From Bursaphelenchus xylophilus (Eukaryota; Nematoda; Chromadorea; Rhabditida; Aphelenchoididae), in assembly GCA_904066235.2 (NCBI GenBank), contig CAJFCV020000005.1:6319501-6383500 (forward strand): a stretch of 64,000 nt of DNA. Direction: 5' to 3'. The translations under genes were made by a program, and so were the position numbers. Shown piece by piece: positions 1-13,100 of the stretch (the stretch's first letter is position 1; each line of letters starts with the position of its first letter). The notes below the pieces were generated by a model. It was not told where the DNA came from and did not search any database. It worked only from the letters and a program-made list of their open reading frames with translations.

Positions 1-3000
1 CGGCCTTCTTCTTGGCATCTTCCTCGGCCTTCTTCTTATCGGCTTCGGCCTTTTTCTTGACCTCTTCTTCTGCCTTCTTCTTATCGGCTTCAGTCTTCTT
101 ATCAGCTTCGGCCTTCTTCTTGGCCTCCTCTTCGGCCTTCTTCTTGGCCTCCTCTTCGGCCTTCTTCTTATCGGCTTCGGCCTTCTTCTTGGCTTCTTCC
201 TCGGCCTTCTTCTTATCAGCTTCGGCCTTCTTCTTATCAGCTTCGGCCTTCTTCTTATCGGCTTCGGCCTTCTTCTTGGCCTCTTCCTCGGCCTTCTTCT
301 TATCAGCTTCGGCCTTTTTCTTGGCCTCTTCTTCTGCCTTCTTCTTATCGGCTTCAGTCTTCTTATCAGCTTCGGCCTTCTTCTTGGCCTCTTCCTCGGC
401 CTTCTTCTTATCAGCTTCGGCCTTCTTCTTGGCCTCTTCCTCGGCCTTCTTCTTATCAGCTTCGGCCTTCTTCTTGGCCTCTTCCTCGGCCTTCTTCTTA
501 TCAGCTTCGGCCTTCTTCTTGGCCTCCTCTTCGGCCTTCTTCTTATCGGCTTCGGCCTTCTTCTTGGCCTCTTCCTCTGCCTTCTTCTTATCAGCTTCGG
601 CCTTCTTCTTGGCCTCTTCCTCTGCCTTCTTCTTATCGGCTTCAGTCTTCTTATCAGCTTCGGCCTTCTTCTTGGCCTCTTCGTCGGCCTTCTTCTTATC
701 AGCTTCGGCCTTCTTCTTGGCCTCTTCGTCGGCCTTCTTCTTATCAGCTTCGGCCTTCTTCTTGGCCTCTTCCTCGGCCTTCTTCTTATCAGCTTCGGCC
801 TTCTTCTTGGCCTCCTCTTCGGCCTTCTTCTTATCGACTTCGGCCTTCTTCTTGGCCTCTTCCTCGGCCTTCTTCTTATCGGCTTCGGCCTTCTTCTTGG
901 CCTCTTCCTCGGCCTTCTTCTTATCAGCTTCGGCCTTCTTCTTGGCCTCCTCTTCGGCCTTCTTCTTATCGGCTTCGGCCTTCTTCTTGGCCTCTTCCTC
1001 TGCCTTCTTCTTATCAGCTTCGGCCTTCTTCTTGGCCTCCTCTTCGGCCTTCTTCTTATCGACTTCGGCCTTCTTCTTGGCCTCTTCCTCGGCCTTCTTC
1101 TTATCGGCTTCGGCCTTCTTCTTGGCCTCTTCCTCGGCCTTCTTCTTATCAGCTTCGGCCTTCTTCTTGGCCTCCTCTTCGGCCTTCTTCTTATCGGCTT
1201 CGGCCTTCTTCTTGGCCTCTTCCTCGGCCTTCTTCTTATCAGCTTCGGCCTTCTTCTTGGCCTCCTCTTCGGCCTTCTTCTTATCGACTTCGGCCTTCTT
1301 CTTGGCCTCTTCCTCGGCCTTCTTCTTATCGGCTTCGGCCTTCTTCTTGGCCTCTTCCTCGGCCTTCTTCTTATCAGCTTCGGCCTTCTTCTTGGCCTCC
1401 TCTTCGGCCTTCTTCTTATCGGCTTCGGCCTTCTTCTTGGCCTCTTCCTCTGCCTTCTTCTTATCGGCTTCGGCCTTCTTCTTGGCTTCTTCCTCGGCCT
1501 TCTTCTTATCAGCTTCGGCCTTCTTCTTGGCCTCCTCTTCGGCCTTCTTCTTATCGGCTTCGGCCTTCTTCTTGGCCTCTTCCTCGGCCTTCTTCTTATC
1601 AGCTTCGGCCTTTTTCTTGGCCTCTTCTTCTGCCTTCTTCTTATCGGCTTCAGTCTTCTTATCAGCTTCGGCCTTCTTCTTGGCCTCTTCCTCGGCCTTC
1701 TTCTTATCAGCTTCGGCCTTCTTCTTGGCCTCTTCCTCGGCCTTCTTCTTATCAGCTTCGGCCTTCTTCTTGGCCTCTTCCTCGGCCTTCTTCTTATCAG
1801 CTTCGGCCTTCTTCTTGGCCTCCTCTTCGGCCTTCTTCTTATCGGCTTCGGCCTTCTTCTTGGCCTCTTCCTCTGCCTTCTTCTTATCAGCTTCGGCCTT
1901 CTTCTTGGCCTCTTCCTCTGCCTTCTTCTTATCGGCTTCAGTCTTCTTATCAGCTTCGGCCTTCTTCTTGGCCTCTTCGTCGGCCTTCTTCTTATCAGCT
2001 TCGGCCTTCTTCTTGGCCTCTTCGTCGGCCTTCTTCTTATCAGCTTCGGCCTTCTTCTTGGCCTCTTCCTCGGCCTTCTTCTTATCAGCTTCGGCCTTCT
2101 TCTTGGCCTCCTCTTCGGCCTTCTTCTTATCGACTTCGGCCTTCTTCTTGGCCTCTTCCTCGGCCTTCTTCTTATCGGCTTCGGCCTTCTTCTTGGCCTC
2201 TTCCTCGGCCTTCTTCTTATCAGCTTCGGCCTTCTTCTTGGCCTCCTCTTCGGCCTTCTTCTTATCGGCTTCGGCCTTCTTCTTGGCCTCTTCCTCTGCC
2301 TTCTTCTTATCAGCTTCGGCCTTCTTCTTGGCCTCTTCCTCTGCCTTCTTCTTATCGGCTTCAGTCTTCTTATCAGCTTCGGCCTTCTTCTTGGCCTCTT
2401 CCTCGGCCTTCTTCTTATCAGCTTCGGCCTTCTTCTTGGCCTCTTCCTCTGCCTTCTTCTTATCAGCTTCGGCCTTCTTCTTGGCCTCTTCCTCTGCCTT
2501 CTTCTTATCGGCTTCAGTCTTCTTATCAGCTTCGGCCTTCTTCTTGGCCTCTTCCTCGGCCTTCTTCTTATCAGCTTCGGCCTTCTTCTTGGCCTCTTCC
2601 TCTGCCTTCTTCTTATCGGCTTCAGTCTTCTTATCAGCTTCGGCCTTCTTCTTGGCCTCTTCGTCGGCCTTCTTCTTATCAGCTTCGGCCTTCTTCTTGG
2701 CCTCTTCGTCGGCCTTCTTCTTATCAGCTTCGGCCTTCTTCTTGGCCTCTTCTTCTGCCTTCTTCTTATCGGCTTCAGTCTTCTTATCAGCTTCGGCCTT
2801 CTTCTTGGCCTCTTCCTCGGCCTTCTTCTTATCAGCTTCGGCCTTCTTCTTGGCCTCTTCGTCGGCCTTCTTCTTATCAGCTTCGGCCTTCTTCCTGGCC
2901 TCTTCCTCGGCCTTCTTCTTATCAGCTTCGGCCTTCTTCCTGGCCTCTTCCTCGGCTTTCTTCTTATCAGCTTCGGCCTTCTTCTTGGCCTCTTCCTCGG

Positions 3001-3920
3001 CCTTCTTCTTATCGGCTTCGGCCTTCTTCTTGGCCTCTTCCTCTGCCTTCTTCTTATCGGCTTCGGCCTTCTTCTTGGCCTCTTCCTCGGCCTTCTTCTT
3101 ATCAGCTTCGGCCTTTTTCTTGACCTCTTCTTCTGCCTTCTTCTTATCGGCTTCAGTCTTCTTATCGGCTTCGGCCTTCTTCTTGGCTTCTTCCTCGGCC
3201 TTCTTCTTATCAGCTTCGGCCTTCTTCTTGGCCTCTTCCTCGGCCTTCTTCTTATCGGCTTCGGCCTTCTTCTTGGCCTCTTCCTCGGCCTTCTTCTTAT
3301 CAGCTTCGGCCTTTTTCTTGACCTCTTCTTCTGCCTTCTTCTTATCGGCTTCAGTCTTCTTATCAGCTTCGGCCTTCTTCTTGGCCTCCTCTTCGGCCTT
3401 CTTCTTATCAGCTTCGGCCTTCTTCTTGGCCTCCTCTTCGGCCTTCTTCTTATCAGCTTCGGCCTTCTTCTTGGCCTCCTCTTCGGCCTTCTTCTTATCG
3501 GTTTCAGCCTTCTTCTTGGCCTCTTCCTCGGGCTTCTTCTTATCAGCTTCGGCCTTTTTCTTGGCCTCTTCTTCTGCCTTCTTCTTATCGGCTTCAGTCT
3601 TCTTATCAGCTTCGGCCTTCTTCTTGGCCTCTTCCTCGGCCTTCTTCTTATCGGCTTCAGTCTTCTTATCAGCTTCGGCCTTCTTCTTGGCCTCTTCTTC
3701 TGCCTTCTTCTTATCGGCTTCAGTCTTCTTATCAGCTTCGGCCTTCTTCTTGGCCTCTTCTTCTGCCTTCTTCTTATCGGCTTCAGTCTTCTTATCAGCT
3801 TCGGCCTTCTCTTTGGCCTCTTCTTCGGCCTTCTTCTTATCAGCTGCGGCCTTCTTCTTGGCTTCTTCGTCAGCCTGCTTCTTACCGGCTTTGGCCTTCT
3901 TTTCAGCCTCTGTTTTTTGC
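1..3920 (-). repeat. Array C: 45-bp (15-residue) charged repeat, continuing past the window edge
   Basis: The basic unit is AEADKKKAEEEAKKK, with TEADKK inserted at intervals, and EEDA, VDKK and EEVKKK variants. It is the same family as A1/A2 but about 25 kb downstream of A2 and separated from it by array B. A higher-order 225-bp period is visible from GACTTCGG markers at 836, 1,061 and 1,286. The proximal edge is degenerate (QADEEAKKKAAADKK, KAKAGKK). A charged helical rod is expected. Confidence 0.92.
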
Positions 3921-4188
3921 TCGGCTACGTCTCCAGTTATCTTCTTGTGTTCTTGCTTCTTCTTAGCTTCTTCTTCATCCGTTTCAGGGATTTCAAAGTT
4001 GACTGAGACGGCGTCTTGTTTTAGCTCCTTTATTGGGGAGACCACTTCAGTTTGGCCACTAGCATCATCTCCGCTTAGTTCGGTGGTGACACTAGCGGTT
4101 GAGACTAATGTACTACGATCTCCATAAAGAGAATTTATCTCCTTTGGTATTGTTAGTGACGTTGGCTTCTTCTTTTTTTCGTCGGACT
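1..4188 (-). CDS. Start of a further large exon: unique Ser/Thr-rich lead, then AEADKK/AEEEAKKK array C (continues past position 1)
   Basis: The acceptor is CTCATTTCAG before AGTCCGACG. The carried base makes GAG, giving ESDEKKKKPTSLTIPKEIN and a lead of about 85 residues rich in Ser and Thr (STASVTTELSGDDASG). This passes through EIPETDEEEAKKKQEHKK into the array. The frame is the same at the acceptor and at position 1, with no in-frame stop seen. The exon holds about 1,396 residues in the window and leaves through the left edge. Array units here are mostly 15 residues (AEADKKKAEEEAKKK) with TEADKK inserted at intervals. This unlike array A1, where the 21-residue unit dominates. A charged-helix rod or elastic function is inferred. 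Confidence 0.72.
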
Positions 4189-7100
4189 CTGAAATGAGTG
4201 GTTAGTATTTGTATATTCAATTGGCTTTTTCTACCTTTTTTGAAACTTTCAAGTTTTTTTACAAGAACCCGTTCGTCACAAACGCCATGCCTGGGGTTTT
4301 CAATAATATAATCGAGACGGACTTCGGACATAACAGGAAACGTCACCTTGAAACAAAACATAGCTGAGCGTTACGGGACTTACTTCCACATCATTGCTTA
4401 ATCGGCTGTTTACCGCTACAAACAAAGTCTCATCACACGAAACATTCACATTGGACTCTAGCATATCAAACATTTCCTCACGACTATCTGCTTTCTGGAC
4501 CTCAAGGTTTATGAGACACTTATCGTAGCCTCCAGCATTTGAAGCCACAAATGTAAGCATACCGGACAAATTTTCACCTACGTCGTTGATATAAAGCGAA
4601 ACAGAATGTACTCTGCCATCAAATGATGTAATTAAGAATATGTTATCACTTTCCTCCAAATATTCTTCGCCGTTGTATATTGAAATCTAAAGAGGTATGA
4701 CATACATAAGCAACAGAAAGGACATACACAAGTGTTTTCATCAGAAACCAAACGGACGGAAACAACAACTGAATCACCAGCAGTGCAATGGACTACCTTC
4801 TTCTTAATCATAAAATTCGGCGGTTCCACTAAAAATATTAATGTTACGGAGAAAGCGTCGTACATACCATTTGGCTCTTTGTTCATTTTTGATGGAACCT
4901 TTCGTAATTTCGAAATGCTTAAGTGGGTAGGAGGCCCAGGAAACTTAACAGTAACATTTTCCAAACCAGAATCAATGACGGAAACGTTTGGTGAATCATC
5001 TACCCCATTTTTATGACCTAGGAGAGTGAAGACAAGACTTTTAGTATCTGTAACCAACTCCGTTATCTCGTCTTCAGAGCCATCTGGTTTCTTCACTTCG
5101 ATCTTCTTTGAATCAGCTGCTTCAGTTTTATCATCTTTGGAAGCGACTGCATTCTTGGCTTCAGAAGGCTTTGTGAGGTCTGAAGCAATCTCTATTGTAT
5201 CCTCTCCTTCAGGACCATGTGGCTTCTTCACCTTGATCTTCTTTGAATCAGCTGCTTCAGTTTTATCATCTTTGGAAGCGACTGCAGTCTTGGCTTCAGA
5301 AGGCTTTGTGAGGTCTGAAGCAATCTCTATTGTATCCTCTCCTTCAGGACCATGTGGCTTCTTCACCTTGATCTTCTTTGAATCAGCTGCTTCAGTTTTA
5401 TCATCTTTGGAAGCGACTGCAGTCTTGGCTTCAGAAGGCTTTGTGAGGTCTGAAGACAACTGTACAGTATCCTCTTCTTCAAGACCATGTGGCTTCTTCA
5501 CCTTGATCTTCTTTGAATCAGCTGCTTCAGTTTTATCATCTTTGGAAGCGACTGCATTCTTGGCTTCAGAAGGCTTTGTGAGGTCTGAAGCAATCTCTAT
5601 TGTATCCTCTTCTTCAAGACCATGTGGTTTCTTCACCTTGATCTTCTTTGAATCAGCTGCTTCAGTTTTATCATCTTTGGAAGCAACTGCAGTCTTGGCT
5701 TCAGAAGGCTTTGTGAGGTCTGAAGCAATCTCTATTGTATCCTCTTCTTCAAGACCATGTGGTTTCTTCACCTTGATCTTCTTTGAATCAGCTGCTTCAG
5801 TTTTATCATCTTTGGAAGCGACTGCAGTCTTGGCTTCAGAAGGCTTTGTGAGGTCTGAAGACAACTGTACAGTATCCTCTTCTTCAAGACCATGTGGTTT
5901 CTTCACCTTGATCTTCTTTGAATCAGCTGCTTCAGTTTTATCATCTTTGGAAGCGACTGCAGTCTTGGCTTCAGAAGGCTTTGTGAGGTCTGAAGCAATC
6001 TCTATTGTATCCTCTTCTTCAAGACCATGTGGTTTCTTCACCTTGATCTTCTTTGAATCAGCTGCTTCAGTTTTATCATCTTTGGAAGCGACTGCAGTCT
6101 TGGCTTCAGAAGGCTTTGTGAGGTCTGAAGCAATCTCTATTGTATCCTCTTCTTCAAGACCATGTGGTTTCTTCACCTTGATCTTCTTTGAATCAGCTGC
6201 TTCAGTTTTATCATCTTTGGAAGCGACTGCAGTCTTGGCTTCAGAAGGCTTTGTGAGGTCTGAAGACAACTGTACAGTATCCTCTTCTTCAAGACCATGT
6301 GGTTTCTTCACCTTGATCTTCTTTGAATCAGCTGCTTCAGTTTTATCATCTTTGGAAGCGACTGCAGTCTTGGCTTCAGAAGGCTTTGTGAGGTCTGAAG
6401 CAATCTCTATTGTATCCTCTTCTTCAAGACCATGTGGTTTCTTCACCTTGATCTTCTTTGAATCAGCTGCTTCAGTTTTATCATCTTTGGAAGCGACTGC
6501 AGTCTTGGCTTCAGAAGGCTTTGTGAGGTCTGAAGACAACTGTACAGTATCCTCTTCTTCAAGACCATGTGGTTTCTTCACCTTGATCTTCTTTGAATCA
6601 GCTGCTTCAGTTTTATCATCTTTGGAAGCAACTGCAGTCTTGGCTTCAGAAGGCTTTGTGAGGTCTGAAGCAATCTCTATTGTATCCTCTTCTTCAAGAC
6701 CATGTGGTTTCTTCACCTTGATCTTCTTTGAATCAGCTGCTTCAGTTTTATCATCTTTGGAAGCGACTGCAGTCTTGGCTTCAGAAGGCTTTGTGAGGTC
6801 TGAAGACAACTGTACAGTATCCTCTTCTTCAAGACCATGTGGCTTCTTCACCTTGATCTTCTTTGAATCAGAAGGCTTTGTGAGGTCTGAAGCAATCTCT
6901 ATTGTATCCTCTTCTTCAAGACCATGTGGTTTCTTCACCTTGATCTTCTTTGAATCAGCTGCTTCAGTTTTATCATCTTTGGAAGCGACTGCAGTCTTGG
7001 CTTCAGAAGGCTTTGTGAGGTCTGAAGACAACTGTACAGTATCCTCTTCTTCAAGACCATGTGGTTTCTTCACCTTGATCTTCTTTGAATCAGCTGCTTC

Positions 7101-10100
7101 AGTTTTATCATCTTTGGAAGCAACTGCAGTCTTGGCTTCAGAAGGCTTTGTGAGGTCTGAAGCAATCTCTATTGTATCCTCTTCTTCAAGACCATGTGGT
7201 TTCTTCACCTTGATCTTCTTTGAATCAGCTGCTTCAGTTTTATCATCTTTGGAAGCGACTGCAGTCTTGGCTTCAGAAGGCTTTGTGAGGTCTGAAGACA
7301 ACTGTACAGTATCCTCTTCTTCAAGACCATGTGGCTTCTTCACCTTGATCTTCTTTGAATCAGCTGCTTCAGTTTTATCATCTTTGGAAGCGACTGCAGT
7401 CTTGGCTTCAGAAGGCTTTGTGAGGTCTGAAGACAACTGTACAGTATCCTCTTCTTCAAGACCATGTGGCTTCTTCACCTTGATCTTCTTTGAATCAGCT
7501 GCTTCAGTTTTATCATCTTTGGAAGCGACTGCAGTCTTGGCTTCAGAAGGCTTTGTGAGGTCTGAAGACAACTGTACAGTATCCTCTTCTTCAAGACCAT
7601 GTGGCTTCTTCACCTTGATCTTCTTTGAATCAGCTGCTTCAGTTTTATCATCTTTGGAAGCGACTGCAGTCTTGGCTTCAGAAGGCTTTGTGAGGTCTGA
7701 AGACAACTGTACAGTATCCTCTTCTTCAAGACCATGTGGCTTCTTCACCTTGATCTTCTTTGAATCAGAAGGCTTTGTGAGGTCTGAAGCAATCTCTATT
7801 GTATCCTCTTCTTCAAGACCATGTGGTTTCTTCACCTTGATCTTCTTTGAATCAGCTGCTTCAGTTTTATCATCTTTGGAAGCGACTGCAGTCTTGGCTT
7901 CAGAAGGCTTTGTAAGGTCTGAAGACAACTGTACAGTATCCTCTTCTTCAAGACCATGTGGCTTCTTCACCTTGATCTTCTTTGAATCAGCTGCTTCAGT
8001 TTTATCATCTTTGGAAGCGACTGCAGTCTTGGCTTCAGAAGGCTTTGTGAGGTCTGAAGACAACTGTACAGTATCCTCTTCTTCAAGACCATGTGGCTTC
8101 TTCACCTTGATCTTCTTTGAATCAGAAGGCTTTGTGAGGTCTGAAGCAATCTCTATTGTATCCTCTTCTTCAAGACCATGTGGTTTCTTCACCTTGATCT
8201 TCTTTGAATCAGCTGCTTCAGTTTTATCATCTTTGGAAGCGACTGCAGTCTTGGCTTCAGAAGGCTTTGTAAGGTCTGAAGACAACTGTACAGTATCCTC
8301 TTCTTCAAGACCATGTGGCTTCTTCACCTTGATCTTCTTTGAATCAGAAGGCTTTGTGAGGTCTGAAGCAATCTCTATTGTATCCTCTTCTTCAAGACCA
8401 TGTGGTTTCTTCACCTTGATCTTCTTTGAATCAGCTGCTTCAGTTTTATCATCTTTGGAAGCGACTGCAGTCTTGGCTTCAGAAGGCTTTGTAAGGTCTG
8501 AAGACAACTGTACAGTATCCTCTTCTTCAAGACCATGCGGTTTCTTCACCTTGATCTTCTTTGAATCAGCTGCTTCAGTTTTATCATCTTTGGAAGCGAC
8601 TGCAGTCTTGGCTTCAGAAGGCTTTGTGAGGTCTGAAGCAATCTCTATTGTATCCTCTTCTTCAAGACCATGTGGCTTCTTCACCTTAATCTTCTTTGAA
8701 TCAGCTGCTTCAGTTTTATCATCTTTGGAAGCGACTGCAGTCTTGGCTTCAGAAGGCTTTGTGAGGTCTGAAGCAATCTCTATTGTATCCTCTTCTTCAA
8801 GACCATGTGGCTTCTTCACCTTAATCTTCTTTGAATCAGCTGCTTCAGTTTTATCATCTTTGGAAGCGACTGCAGTCTTGGCTTCAGAAGGCTTTGTGAG
8901 GTCTGAAGACAACTGTACAGTATCCTCTTCTTCAAGACCATGTGGCTTCTTCACCTTGATCTTCTTTGAATCAGCTGCTTCAGTTTTATCATCTTTGGAA
9001 GCGACTGCAGTCTTGGCTTCAGAAGGCTTTGTGAGGTCTGAAGACAACTGTACAGTATCCTCTTCTTCAAGACCATGTGGCTTCTTCACCTTAATCTTCT
9101 TTGAATCAGCTGCTTCAGTTTTATCATCTTTGGAAGCGACTGCAGTCTTGGCTTCAGAAGGCTTTGTAAGGTCTGAAGACAACTGTACAGTATCCTCTTC
9201 TTCAAGACCATGTGGCTTCTTCACCTTAATCTTCTTTGAATCAGCTGCTTCAGTTTTATCATCTTTGGAAGCGACTGCAGTCTTGGCTTCAGAAGGCTTT
9301 GTGAGGTCTGAAGCAATCTCTATTGTATCCTCTTCTTCAAGACCATGTGGTTTCTTCACCTTGATCTTCTTTGAATCAGCTGCTTCAGTTTTATCATCTT
9401 TGGAAGCGACTGCAGTCTTGGCTTCAGAAGGCTTTGTAAGGTCTGAAGACAACTGTACAGTATCCTCTTCTTCAAGACCATGTGGCTTCTTCACCTTAAT
9501 CTTCTTTGAATCAGCTGCTTCAGTTTTATCATCTTTGGAAGCGACTGCAGTCTTGGCTTCAGAAGGCTTTGTGAGGTCTGAAGCAATCTCTATTGTATCC
9601 TCTTCTTCAAGACCATGTGGCTTCTTCACCTTAATCTTCTTTGAATCAGCTGCTTCAGTTTTATCATCTTTGGAAGCGACTGCAGTCTTGGCTTCAGAAG
9701 GCTTTGTGAGGTCTGAAGCAATCTCTATTGTATCCTCTTCTTCAAGACCATGTGGCTTCTTCACCTTAATCTTCTTTGAATCAGCTGCTTCAGTTTTATC
9801 ATCTTTGGAAGCGACTGCAGTCTTGGCTTCAGAAGGCTTTGTGAGGTCTGAAGCAATCTCTATTGTATCCTCTTCTTCAAGACCATGTGGTTTCTTCACC
9901 TTGATCTTCTTTGAATCAGCTGCTTCAGTTTTATCATCTTTGGAAGCGACTGCAGTCTTGGCTTCAGAAGGCTTTGTAAGGTCTGAAGACAACTGTACAG
10001 TATCCTCTTCTTCAAGACCATGTGGTTTCTTCACCTTGATCTTCTTTGAATCAGCTGCTTCAGTTTTATCATCTTTGGAAGCGACTGCAGTCTTGGCTTC

Positions 10101-13100
10101 AGAAGGCTTTGTGAGGTCTGAAGCAATCTCTATTGTATCCTCTTCTTCAAGACCATGTGGTTTCTTCACCTTAATCTTCTTTGAATCAGCTGCTTCAGTT
10201 TTATCATCTTTGGAAGCGACTGCAGTCTTGGCTTCAGAAGGCTTTGTGAGGTCTGAAGACAACTGTACAGCATCCTCTTCTTCAAGACCATGTGGTTTCT
10301 TCACCTTGATCTTCTTTGAATCAGCTGCTTCAGTTTTATCATCTTTGGAAGCGACTGCAGTCTTGGCTTCAGAAGGCTTTGTGAGGTCTGAAGCAATCTC
10401 TATTGTATCCTCTTCTTCAAGACCATGTGGTTTCTTCACCTTGATCTTCTTTGAATCAGCTGCTTCAGTTTTATCATCTTTGGAAGCGACTGCAGTCTTG
10501 GCTTCAGAAGGCTTTGTGAGGTCTGAAGACAACTGTACAGCATCCTCTTCTACAAGACCATGTGGCTTCTTCACCTTGATCTTCTTTGAATCAGCTGCTT
10601 CAGTTTTATCATCTTTGGAAGCGACTGCAGTCTTGGCTTCAGAAGGCTTTGTAAGGTCTGAAGACAACTGTACAGTATCCTCTTCTTCAAGACCATGTGG
10701 TTTCTTCACCTTAATCTTCTTTGAATCAGCTGCTTCAGTTTTATCATCTTTGGAAGCGACTGCAGTCTTGGCTTCAGAAGGCTTTGTAAGGTCTGAAGAC
10801 AACTGTACAGTATCCTCTTCTTCAAGACCATGTGGTTTCTTCACCTTGATCTTCTTTGAATCAGCTGCTTCAGTTTTATCATCTTTGGAAGCGACTGCAG
10901 TCTTGGCTTCAGAAGGCTTTGTGAGGTCTGAAGCAATCTCTATTGTATCCTCTTCTTCAAGACCATGTGGTTTCTTCACCTTGATCTTCTTTGAATCAGC
11001 TGCTTCAGTTTTATCATCTTTGGAAGCGACTGCAGTCTTGGCTTCAGAAGGCTTTGTGAGGTCTGAAGACAACTGTACAGCATCCTCTTCTACAAGACCA
11101 TGTGGCTTCTTCACCTTGATCTTCTTTGAATCAGCTGCTTCAGTTTTATCATCTTTGGAAGCGACTGCATTCTTGGCTTCAGAAGGCTTTGTGAGGTCTG
11201 AAGACAACTGTACAGTATCCTCTTCTTCAAGACCATGTGGTTTCTTCACCTTGATCTTCTTTGAATCAGCTGCTTCAGTTTTATCATCTTTGGAAGCGAC
11301 TGCAGTCTTGGCTTCAGAAGGCTTTGTGAGGTCTGAAGACAACTGTACAGTATCCTCTTCTTCAAGACCATGTGGTTTCTTCACCTTAATCTTCTTTGAA
11401 TCAGCTGCTTCAGTTTTATCATCTTTGGAAGCGACTGCAGTCTTGGCTTCAGAAGGCTTTGTGAGGTCTGAAGACAACTGTACAGTATCCTCTTCTTCAA
11501 GACCATGTGGCTTCTTCACCTTGATCTTCTTTGAATCAGCTGCTTCAGTTTTATCATCTTTGGAAGCGACTGCAGTCTTGGCTTCAGAAGGCTTTGTGAG
11601 GTCTGAAGACAACTGTACAGTATCCTCTTCTTCAAGACCATGTGGTTTCTTCACCTTAATCTTCTTTGAATCAGCTGCTTCAGTTTTATCATCTTTGGAA
11701 GCGACTGCATTCTTGGCTTCAGAAGGCTTTGTGAGGTCTGAAGACAACTGTACAGTATCCTCTTCTACAAGACCATGTGGCTTCTTCACCTTGATCTTCT
11801 TTGAATCAGCTGCTTCAGTTTTATCATCTTTGGAAGCGACTGCATTCTTGGCTTCAGAAGGCTTTGTGAGGTCTGAAGACAACTGTACAGTATCCTCTTC
11901 TTCAAGACCATGTGGCTTCTTCACCTTAATCTTCTTTGAATCAGCTGCTTCAGTTTTATCATCTTTGGAAGCGACTGCAGTCTTGGCTTCAGAAGGCTTT
12001 GTCAGGTCTGAAGCAATCTCTATTGTATCCTCTTCTTCAAGACCATGTGGTTTCTTCACCTTAATCTTCTTTGAATCAGCTGCTTCAGTTTTATCATCTT
12101 TGGAAGCGACTGCAGTCTTGGCTTCAGAAGGCTTTGTGAGGTCTGAAGACAACTGTACAGTATCCTCTTCTTCAAGACCATGTGGCTTCTTCACCTTAAT
12201 CTTCTTTGAATCAGCTGCTTCAGTTTTATCATCTTTGGAAGCGACTGCAGTCTTGGCTTCAGAAGGCTTTGTAAGGTCTGAAGACAACTGTACAGTATCC
12301 TCTTCTTCAAGACCATGTGGTTTCTTCACCTTGATCTTCTTTGAATCAGCTGCTTCAGTTTTATCATCTTTGGAAGCGACTGCAGTCTTGGCTTCAGAAG
12401 GCTTTGTGAGGTCTGAAGACAACTGTACAGTATCCTCTTCTTCAAGACCATGTGGTTTCTTCACCTTGATCTTCTTTGAATCAGCTGCTTCAGTTTTATC
12501 ATCTTTGGAAGCGACTGCAGTCTTGGCTTCAGAAGGCTTTGTGAGGTCTGAAGACAACTGTACAGTATCCTCTTCTTCAAGACCATGTGGTTTCTTCACC
12601 TTGATCTTCTTTGAATCAGCTGCTTCAGTTTTATCATCTTTGGAAGCGACTGCAGTCTTGGCTTCAGAAGGCTTTGTGAGGTCTGAAGACAACTGTACAG
12701 TATCCTCTTCTACAAGACCATGTGGCTTCTTCACCTTGATCTTCTTTGAATCAGCTGCTTCAGTTTTATCATCTTTGGAAGCGACTGCAGTCTTGGCTTC
12801 AGAAGGCTTTGTGAGGTCTGAAGACAACTGTACAGTATCCTCTTCTTCAAGACCATGTGGCTTCTTCACCTTAATCTTCTTTGAATCAGCTGCTTCAGTT
12901 TTATCATCTTTGGAAGCGACTGCAGTCTTGGCTTCAGAAGGCTTTGTGAGGTCTGAAGACAACTGTACAGTATCCTCTTCTTCAAGACCATGTGGCTTCT
13001 TCACCTTAATCTTCTTTGAATCAGCTGCTTCAGTTTTATCATCTTTGGAAGCGACTGCAGTCTTGGCTTCAGAAGGCTTTGTGAGGTCTGAAGCAATCTC

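Noticed and set aside
12..4127. Plus-strand open frame encoding SASAFFLASSSAFFL-type hydrophobic repeats
   Set aside because: Antisense of array C. Its membrane-like composition is an artefact of reading Lys/Glu/Ala codons backwards. The minus frame connects through good splice sites to unique coding sequence; this one does not.
4732..5016. Plus-strand 94-codon open frame
   Set aside because: It lies antisense to the unique C-terminal part of the 23-kb exon, which reads well on the minus strand into an Ig-like domain.
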